Part shown: piece after piece, positions 58,091 to 64,000 of the stretch | How the letters are laid out: the number at the start of each line of letters is the position of its first letter | Numbering within the stretch: position 1 is the stretch's first letter | Source of the DNA: Actinomadura latina NBRC 106108 | GTDB lineage: Bacteria > Actinomycetota > Actinomycetes > Streptosporangiales > Streptosporangiaceae | Direction: 5' to 3' | DNA length: 64,000 bases | NCBI RefSeq assembly: GCF_001552195.1 | Contig: NZ_BCQS01000008.1 | Span: forward strand, 62,001 to 126,000 | Notes under the pieces: generated by a model | Told to the model about the DNA's origin: nothing | The model's database searches: none | What the model saw: only the letters and a program-made list of their open reading frames with translations | Made by a program: the position numbers and the translations under genes

Positions 58091-58288
58091 ATGGCAGGCA
58101 ATCCGTCGTTCATCGAGGTGCAGAAGTCGCTGAAGGGCATGGACTACCCGGCGTCCAAGGACGACCTGGTCAGGCACGCCCGCGACCACGGCGCCGACGA
58201 CCACATCGTGGAGGCGCTCCAGTCGATGCCCGACCGGGAGTACGACGGCCCCAGCGGGGTCAGCAAGGAGATCACGAAGACCTCCTGA
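58091..58288 (+). CDS. DUF2795 domain protein
   Basis: 65 residues from ATG 58091 (AGGAGGAGAC upstream). SLKGMDYPASKDDLVRHARDHGAD and VEALQSMPDREYDGPSGVSKEI match DUF2795, a small domain common in actinobacteria and of unknown function. Ends acidic-to-basic, soluble. Confidence 0.85.
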   Translation: MAGNPSFIEVQKSLKGMDYPASKDDLVRHARDHGADDHIVEALQSMPDREYDGPSGVSKEITKTS

Positions 58289-58427
58289 TCCCGGCGGGGA
58301 ACACTTCGCGTACGGTGCATGAGCGCGGGGAGACCGGGCACAAGAGGCAACGACTGTGTTCCGGCTCCGGCGCTCGCCGGCCGGGACGGCCCGCCGGCCC
58401 GGAGCATGTTCGTGATCGGAGAAGTAC

Positions 58428-58859
58428 ATGAGCACCGTTCCCGCGCCCACCACCCTGGAGCCGCAGCTGCTCGCCGGCCGCTGGCAGCTGCCGGGCGGGC
58501 GGGTCGCGGTGGGCAACGTCCGGGGCATCATCCGCGGCGCGCTGCAGTCGTGGGGGCTCGGCCCGGCCGCGGGGAGCCTCACCGACCGGGTGGCGCCGCT
58601 GGTCCAGGACCTCGTCGCCCGGACCGCCACCCGCTGCCGCGGCCCGCTCGTCCTGCGGCTGGAACTCCACCAGCCCGCCCGCCTGCTGCTGGGCGAGATC
58701 CACGACTCGGCCGCCGACCGGGCCGGCCGCGACGGCCCCGGCTCCCACCTCGCCGCGATCGCCGTCACCTACGGCAGGCGCCGCGCCGCCGGCGGCGCGG
58801 CCTCCTGGTACACGCACGCGTTCGTGTGGCCGACCCTTCCCGCCACCGCGCACGCCTGA
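58428..58859 (+). CDS. Degenerate HATPase-like (anti-sigma type) protein
   Basis: 143 residues. The order of helices and strands (VRGIIRGALQSWGL, LTDRVAPLVQDLVARTATR, LVLRLELHQPARLLLGEIHDSA) follows the RsbW-like ATPase domains of actinobacterial anti-sigma proteins. However the N-box that should read like xNAxxHG is replaced by ARTATRCRG and the G-boxes are lost. It therefore probably does not bind ATP as a kinase. I am moderately sure of the resemblance and not of any function. Confidence 0.5.
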   Translation: MSTVPAPTTLEPQLLAGRWQLPGGRVAVGNVRGIIRGALQSWGLGPAAGSLTDRVAPLVQDLVARTATRCRGPLVLRLELHQPARLLLGEIHDSAADRAGRDGPGSHLAAIAVTYGRRRAAGGAASWYTHAFVWPTLPATAHA

Positions 58860-58955
58860 CCGGCCCGCGGGGGCGGCGGCGATCATGTTTCGCCGCGCCG
58901 TCCGGGGAAGGTAGGCGGAGGCGTGCGCACTCCGCCTCGACGTCCCGGGAAGGTC

Positions 58956-61001
58956 ATGGTCACATCACGAGCCGTCCGCTGGATCCTGCCCGCGGTGCTG
59001 CTGCTGGCGTGGCTGGCCATCGGCGGGACGCTCGGCCCCTACGCGGGGAAACTCGGTGAGGTCTCCACCAACGAGCAGTCGTCCTTCCTGCCGCAGAGCG
59101 CCGAATCGACGCGGGTCCTCGAACAGGAGGCCGCGTTCGAGAAGGACCAGACGATCCCGGCCATCGTCGTGTGGACGGCCCGGGACGGCAGCGTCTCGTC
59201 CGACCAGCGTGCTGCGGCGCAGCGCGCGCTCGCCTCGATGCAGAGCGTTCCTTATGTCGTGGAAGCCCCGTCCCCGGTCGTGCCGTCGCAGGACGGGGTG
59301 GCGCTGACCGGCGTCGTGCAGGTCCGGTCCGATGTCGGCGAGCACAGCACCGACACGGTGGACGGCATCCGCGAGGCCGCCTCGCAGGTGCCCGGGACGC
59401 GCGCCTACGTGGCCGGACCCGCCGCCACCCAGGCCGACCTCTCCGACGCCTTCTCCGGCGTCGACACCCTGCTCATCGGCGTGGCCGTCGCCGTCGTCCT
59501 GCTGATCCTGCTGCTGGTCTACCGGAGCCTGCTGCTCCCCTTCGTGATCATCTTCGGTTCGGTGTTCGCCCTCGGCCTCGCCAGCGCGATCGCCTACTAC
59601 CTGGCGAAGCAGGGCGCGGTGACGGTGGACGGCCAGGTGCAGGGCATCCTGTCGATCCTGGTCATCGGCGCCTGCACCGACTACGCGCTGCTGCTGTCGG
59701 CCCGCTTCCGCGAGGAACTCGCCGGCGGGCAGCCGCAGGCGGCGGCGCTGTGGCGCGCGTGGCGCCGGTCGGCCGGGGCCATCGCCGCCAGCGCCGGCAC
59801 CGTGGCCCTGGGGCTGATCGCGCTGCTGCTCAGCGACCTGTCCAACAACCGGGCGCTCGGGCCGGTCGGAGCCATCGGCATCGCCTGCGCGCTGCTGAGC
59901 GCGCTCACCTTCCTGCCCGCCGTGCTGCTCCTGCTGGGGCGTTCGGTCTACTGGCCCGCCCGGCCGCGCCCGGGGCGGGCCGGGCACCCGGTCTGGGAGC
60001 GGATCGCGAGCCTGCTGGCCCGCCACTCGCGCCGCGTCTGGGCGAGCTGCCTGATCGTGCTGATCGCGTTCGCCGCGTTCATGCCCACGCTCCGCACGGA
60101 CGGGGTGCCGCTGAGCGAGACGTTCGTCGGCGAGGCATCGTCGGTGACGGCGCAGGACGTCCTCAACGCGCACTATCCCGGCGGATCGGGCAACCCGGCC
60201 GTCGTGCTCACCAACGCCCAGCCGCTGCCCCAGGTCGTCGACATCGCGAGCCGCACCGAGGGCGTCTCGGACGTCCGGCCGCGCACGCAGGGCGGGGCGC
60301 CGCTCGTCATCGACGGCCGTGCCCTCGTGGACGTCACGCTGAAGGCCGCCGCCGACACCGAGGCGGCCCGGAACACCGTCGAACGCCTGCGGGACGAGCT
60401 GCACGCCGTGCCCGGCGCCGACGCGCTCGTCGGCGGCTACACGGCCCAGCAGGCCGACACGCTGTCCGCCGCCGAACACGACCGGGCCGTCATCATCCCG
60501 GTCGTCCTCGCCATCATCGTGGTGATCCTCATCGTCCTGCTGCGTTCGCTGGCGATGCCGCTCCTCCTCGTCGCCACCGTCGCGCTCAACTACGTGGCGA
60601 CCCTGGGCGTCGCCGCACTGGTCTTCCAGCACCTGCTCGGCTTCACCGCCACCGACCCGTCGGTGCCGCTGTACGGGTTCGTGTTCCTCGTCGCCCTCGG
60701 CGTCGACTACAACATCTTCCTGATGACCCGCGCACGCGAGGAGTCACTGCGGCACGGGCCGCGCGACGGCGTCCTGCGCGGGCTCACCGCGACCGGCGGC
60801 GTCATCACCTCGGCGGGCGTGGTGCTCGCCGCGACCTTCGCCGCCCTCGTCGTCATCCCGCTGGCGTTCCTCGTCCAGATCGCCTTCATCGTGGCGTTCG
60901 GCGTCCTGATGGACACTCTGCTCGTCCGCTCCCTGCTGGTCCCGGCCCTCGTCCGCGACGCGGGCCCCCGCACCTGGTGGCCGGGCGTCCTCTCCCGCTG
61001 A
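58956..61001 (+). CDS. MMPL/RND family transporter
   Basis: 681 residues from ATG 58956 (GGGAAGG just upstream; a GTG at 58923 is possible). Twelve membrane helices in two halves, each with a large outer loop. GQVQGILSILVIGACTDYALLLSARFREEL (given as GQVQGILSILVIGAC and TDYALLLSARFREEL) near 200 and GFVFLVALGVDYNIFLMTR near 570 hold the proton-relay Asp-Tyr pairs typical of MMPL transporters. It exports lipids or drugs, unknown here. A terminator follows. Confidence 0.9.
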   Translation: MVTSRAVRWILPAVLLLAWLAIGGTLGPYAGKLGEVSTNEQSSFLPQSAESTRVLEQEAAFEKDQTIPAIVVWTARDGSVSSDQRAAAQRALASMQSVPYVVEAPSPVVPSQDGVALTGVVQVRSDVGEHSTDTVDGIREAASQVPGTRAYVAGPAATQADLSDAFSGVDTLLIGVAVAVVLLILLLVYRSLLLPFVIIFGSVFALGLASAIAYYLAKQGAVTVDGQVQGILSILVIGACTDYALLLSARFREELAGGQPQAAALWRAWRRSAGAIAASAGTVALGLIALLLSDLSNNRALGPVGAIGIACALLSALTFLPAVLLLLGRSVYWPARPRPGRAGHPVWERIASLLARHSRRVWASCLIVLIAFAAFMPTLRTDGVPLSETFVGEASSVTAQDVLNAHYPGGSGNPAVVLTNAQPLPQVVDIASRTEGVSDVRPRTQGGAPLVIDGRALVDVTLKAAADTEAARNTVERLRDELHAVPGADALVGGYTAQQADTLSAAEHDRAVIIPVVLAIIVVILIVLLRSLAMPLLLVATVALNYVATLGVAALVFQHLLGFTATDPSVPLYGFVFLVALGVDYNIFLMTRAREESLRHGPRDGVLRGLTATGGVITSAGVVLAATFAALVVIPLAFLVQIAFIVAFGVLMDTLLVRSLLVPALVRDAGPRTWWPGVLSR

Positions 61002-61003
61002 GA

Positions 61004-61050
61004 CCCACTCACTCCCCGCACTGGACGTGCGTGGAGAGGGGCCGAGTGGG
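61004..61050 (+). terminator. Nested hairpin terminator after the MMPL gene
   Basis: The outer arms CCCACTC (61004-61010) and GAGTGGG (61044-61050) enclose the inner 10-base arms CTCCCCGCAC (61012-61021) and GTGCGTGGAG (61027-61036), with one mismatch and a 5-base loop. Confidence 0.6.
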
Positions 61051-61124
61051 GGGACGGGCATTTTTGGATCGAGGTTCGGCATAAACGACGGCTCGCTGGT
61101 TGGGCGTTGCCGGTCTCGGGTAAT

Positions 61125-61138
61125 TGTGACCGCGCACA
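61125..61138. promoter_or_regulatory. TGTG-N6-CACA dyad upstream of narG
   Basis: A short perfect dyad, 31 bases before the narG ATG, resembling an incomplete CRP/FNR-type site. Just before it GGGTAA (61118-61123) stands 16 bases after GGTT, a partial SigB-like match. Both are weak and untested. Confidence 0.3.
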
Positions 61139-61169
61139 CGCTCCGGGATCCGTGAGGCGAGGTGGTGGC

Positions 61170-64000
61170 ATGTCATCGGTGACGCAGGCGACACAGGAGG
61201 GGGACCGCCCCCGCAGGTTGATGGCGCCGCTGCTGCCCAAGGGGGAGCCGGTCGAGGGGCTGCTGCGGCAGGCGCAGTTCTTCGTCCCGGGGAAGCCGTC
61301 GGACGACTACCGCATGCTGAACCGGGAGGGCGGCCGCGGCGCCGAGGAGTTCTACCGGGAGCGCTGGCGGCACGACAAGGAGGTGCGGTCCACCCACGGG
61401 GTGAACTGCACGGGGTCCTGCTCGTGGAAGGTGTACGTCAAGGACGGCATCATCACGTGGGAGACCCAGCAGACCGACTACCCGTCGGTGGGGCCCGACT
61501 CGCCGGAGTACGAGCCGCGCGGCTGCCCGCGCGGGGCGTCGTTCTCCTGGTACACGTACTCGCCGTCCCGGGTGCGGTACCCGTACGTCCGCAGTCCGCT
61601 GCTGGCGATCTGGCGGGAGGCGCGGGAGCGGACCGGCGACCCGGTGCTCGCCTGGGCGGAGATCACCGGCGACCCGGAGCGCACCGCGCTGTACAAGGGG
61701 GCGCGCGGGAAGGGCGGGTTCGTCCGGTCGTCGTGGCCGGAGGTCACCGAGCTGATCGCCGCCGCGCACGTGCACACCATCAAGGAGTACGGGCCGGACA
61801 GGGTCGTCGGGTTCTCCCCGATCCCCGCGATGTCCCAGGTGTCGTACTCGGCCGGCACCCGCTTCCTGTCCATGATCGGCGGGACGATCCTGTCGTTCTA
61901 CGACTGGTACGCCGACATGCCGATCGCGTCGCCGCAGGTGTTCGGGGACCAGACCGACGTCCCGGAGTCCGGCGACTGGTGGAACTCGTCCTACCTGATC
62001 ATCTGGGGCACCAACCTGCCCATCACCCGGACGCCGGACGCGCACTTCATGACCGAGGCCCGGTACCGGGGGCAGAAGGTCGTGGTCGTCTCGCCCGACT
62101 TCTCCGACCACACGAAGTTCGCGGACGACTGGCTCGCGGCGGCGCCCGGCACCGACGGCGCGCTGGCGATGGCCATGGGCCACGTGGTGCTGACCGAGTT
62201 CTTCCGCGACCGGCAGGTCCCGTACTTCACCGACTACGTCAAGACCTACACCGACCTGCCGTTCCTCGTGACGCTGGAGGAGCACGGCGACGCCGTCCGG
62301 CCGGGCGGCTTCCTCACCGCCGCCGAGCTGGGGGACGGCGGCGAGGGCGCCGCGCACAAGCCCGTGCTGCTCGACGCCCGCACCGGTGAGCCGGTGGCGC
62401 CGAACGGGTCGCTGGGCTTCCGCTTCACCGCGTCGGGGGAGGGGAAGTGGAACCTGGAGCTGGGCGAGGTCGATCCGCTGCTGACCCTGTACGGGCGGCA
62501 CGAGGACGCGCTGCCGGTCGACCTGCCGCGCTTCGACGCCGGGCAGACCGAGGGCGGCACGCTCGTCCGCCGCGGCGTGCCGGTGGCACGGGTCGCCGGT
62601 CGGCTGGTGACGACGGTCTTCGACCTGCTGATGGCGCAGTACGCGGTGCCGCGCGACGGCCTGCCGGGCGAGTGGCCGAGCGGCTACGACGACGCCGCGC
62701 ATCCGTACACGCCGGCCTGGCAGGAGGGCATCACCTCGGTGCCGGCCGCCGCCGCGGCCCGGGTGGCGCGCGAGTTCGCCCGCAACGCCGAGCTGTCCCG
62801 CGGCCGGTCGATGATCTGCATGGGCGCCGGCACCAACCACTGGTACCACTCCGACCAGATCTACCGGACGTTCTTCACGCTGACGATGCTGTGCGGCTGC
62901 CAGGGCGTGAACGGCGGCGGCTGGGCGCACTACGTGGGGCAGGAGAAGGTGCGCCCGCTCACCGGCTTCCAGCAGACCGCGTTCGCGCTGGACTGGCAGC
63001 GCCCCACCCGGCACATGACCGGCACGTCGTTCTTCTACCTGCACACCGACCAGTGGCGGTACGAGAGCTTCGGCGCCGGGGAGCTGGCCAGCCCGCTCGG
63101 CCGGGGCCTGTTCGAGGGGCGGGCGTTCGCCGACTGCCTCGCGCAGGCGTCCCGGCTGGGCTGGACGCCGACGCACCCGGCGTTCGGCCGCAACCCGCTC
63201 GACCTCGCCGACGAGGCGGCCGCCGCGGGACGCCCCGTCGCCGACCACATCGTGGACGAGCTGACGTCGGGACGGCTGAAATGGGCGGGCGAGGACCCCG
63301 ACGCGCCGGAGAACTGGCCCCGGGTGATGACGATCTGGCGGGCCAACGTCCTCGGCTCGTCCGGCAAGGGCATGGAGTACTTCATGCGGCACCTCCTCGG
63401 GACGGACGACGCCGTCCGCGCCCAGGAGTCGCCCGAGCACCTGCGCCCGGTGGAGGTGACGTGGCGGGACGAGGCGCCGCGCGGCAAGCTCGACCTGCTC
63501 ACCACCATGGACTTCCGGATGACGAGCTCGTGCACGTACTCCGACATCGTCCTCCCGGCGGCCACCTGGTACGAGAAGCACGACCTGTCGACGACCGACA
63601 TGCACCCGTTCGTGCACTCGTTCAACCCGGCGATCGCGCCGCCGTGGGAGTCGCGCACCGACTTCGACGCGTTCCGGCTCATCGCCGAGGACTTCGCCAG
63701 GCTCGCCGCCGAGCATCTCGGCACCCGCACCGACGTGATCCCGGTGCCGCTGATGCACGACAGCCCGGACGAGACGGCGCAGCCGGGCGGCCGGGTCCTC
63801 GACTGGACGACGGGCGAATGCCCGCCGGTCCCCGGCGTGAGCATGCCGAAGATGGTGACCATCGAACGCGACTACACGGCGGTCGCGGAGAAGATGGCGG
63901 CGCTCGGGCCGCTGGTCGACACGCTGGGGACGTCCACCAAGGGCGTCACGCTGGTGCCGACCGGCGCGGTCGACTACCTGCGCCGGGCCAACGGCGTCGT
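61170..64000 (+). CDS. narG: Respiratory nitrate reductase alpha subunit (partial, runs off the window)
   Basis: 944 codons visible, of about 1230 expected; the 3' end is cut by the window edge. The Fe-S cluster ligands H76, C80, C84 and C119 (THGVNCTGSC, RGCPRGA) have the H-x3-C-x3-C-x34-C spacing of membrane-bound NarG. TNLPITRTPDAHF near 290 and MAMGHVVLTEFF are also conserved molybdopterin-domain segments. It reduces nitrate to nitrite using quinol electrons through NarHI. ATG 61170 has GAGG seven bases upstream. narHJI are expected just beyond the window. Confidence 0.96.
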   Translation, partial: MSSVTQATQEGDRPRRLMAPLLPKGEPVEGLLRQAQFFVPGKPSDDYRMLNREGGRGAEEFYRERWRHDKEVRSTHGVNCTGSCSWKVYVKDGIITWETQQTDYPSVGPDSPEYEPRGCPRGASFSWYTYSPSRVRYPYVRSPLLAIWREARERTGDPVLAWAEITGDPERTALYKGARGKGGFVRSSWPEVTELIAAAHVHTIKEYGPDRVVGFSPIPAMSQVSYSAGTRFLSMIGGTILSFYDWYADMPIASPQVFGDQTDVPESGDWWNSSYLIIWGTNLPITRTPDAHFMTEARYRGQKVVVVSPDFSDHTKFADDWLAAAPGTDGALAMAMGHVVLTEFFRDRQVPYFTDYVKTYTDLPFLVTLEEHGDAVRPGGFLTAAELGDGGEGAAHKPVLLDARTGEPVAPNGSLGFRFTASGEGKWNLELGEVDPLLTLYGRHEDALPVDLPRFDAGQTEGGTLVRRGVPVARVAGRLVTTVFDLLMAQYAVPRDGLPGEWPSGYDDAAHPYTPAWQEGITSVPAAAAARVAREFARNAELSRGRSMICMGAGTNHWYHSDQIYRTFFTLTMLCGCQGVNGGGWAHYVGQEKVRPLTGFQQTAFALDWQRPTRHMTGTSFFYLHTDQWRYESFGAGELASPLGRGLFEGRAFADCLAQASRLGWTPTHPAFGRNPLDLADEAAAAGRPVADHIVDELTSGRLKWAGEDPDAPENWPRVMTIWRANVLGSSGKGMEYFMRHLLGTDDAVRAQESPEHLRPVEVTWRDEAPRGKLDLLTTMDFRMTSSCTYSDIVLPAATWYEKHDLSTTDMHPFVHSFNPAIAPPWESRTDFDAFRLIAEDFARLAAEHLGTRTDVIPVPLMHDSPDETAQPGGRVLDWTTGECPPVPGVSMPKMVTIERDYTAVAEKMAALGPLVDTLGTSTKGVTLVPTGAVDYLRRANGV

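Noticed and set aside
61173..63758. An 861-codon open frame on the minus strand
   Set aside because: It lies wholly inside narG, whose conserved motifs are unmistakable. It is the antisense shadow of that gene.

Overview
The window reads as a chromosomal segment of a high-GC actinobacterium. Coding is very dense, codon third positions are almost all G or C, and GTG and TTG starts are common. The gene families (M4 and M28 secreted metalloproteases, an ECF41-type sigma factor, IclR, GntR and MerR regulators, many SDRs and acyl-CoA dehydrogenases, respiratory NarG) suggest a filamentous soil genus near Actinomadura. That genus guess rests on protein flavour only. I see no phage, plasmid origin, IS element or CRISPR array. 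One tRNA gene (tRNA-Glu, UUC) lies beside a decayed recombinase fragment.

Layout. 0-8 kb is housekeeping: a CPBP protease, tRNA-Glu, a membrane metallophosphoesterase, an MFS exporter, PspC, glutaryl-CoA dehydrogenase and aspartate-semialdehyde dehydrogenase. 8-13.6 kb holds two secreted metallopeptidases that share a C-terminal domain and are bracketed by two copies of one promoter/dyad cassette, then an esterase. 13.7-26.4 kb is mixed: a PEP-mutase-family enzyme, an MpaB-type oxygenase, a hydrolase, a GntR regulator with a nucleotide-cyclase-fold protein, a BCCT transporter, a PLP decarboxylase with a divergent GlxA-type regulator, an ECF41 sigma factor with a matching promoter, an MFS drug exporter, and a MerR/methyltransferase divergent pair. 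A Tat-exported 5'-nucleotidase runs from 26.4 to 28.2 kb.

28.6-34.2 kb is a five-gene acyl-CoA catabolic operon (ligase, two acyl-CoA dehydrogenases, enoyl-CoA hydratase, double VOC protein). It ends in a clear hairpin terminator. 36.2-42.5 kb carries a LytS/LytTR two-component system followed by two different Na+/carboxylate symporters, each preceded by a small membrane protein. A direct repeat with LytTR-site geometry lies before the second symporter operon. 43.7-54.2 kb looks like one catabolic island. Two paralogous IclR regulators flank a minus-strand run of two FAH-family enzymes, an ABC importer with two permeases, and two SDRs; carboxymuconolactone-decarboxylase-like, 3Fe-4S ferredoxin and P450 genes follow. 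The substrate is probably aromatic or a related acid, but it cannot be named from sequence.

54.5-64 kb holds a PBP4-type carboxypeptidase, a hemerythrin with a SigB-like promoter, a duplicated ferritin-like diiron protein, a DUF2795 protein, a degenerate ATPase-domain protein, an MMPL transporter and the first 944 codons of narG, cut by the window end. This stretch has a redox, oxygen and nitrogen-oxide flavour.

The most interesting signals are regulatory: the LytTR-type repeat, the twin promoter/dyad cassettes, the MerR-type 19-bp-spacer promoter with a leaderless start, the overlapping IclR dyads, and the ECF41 autoregulation match. I did not find a convincing undescribed defence or mobile system.
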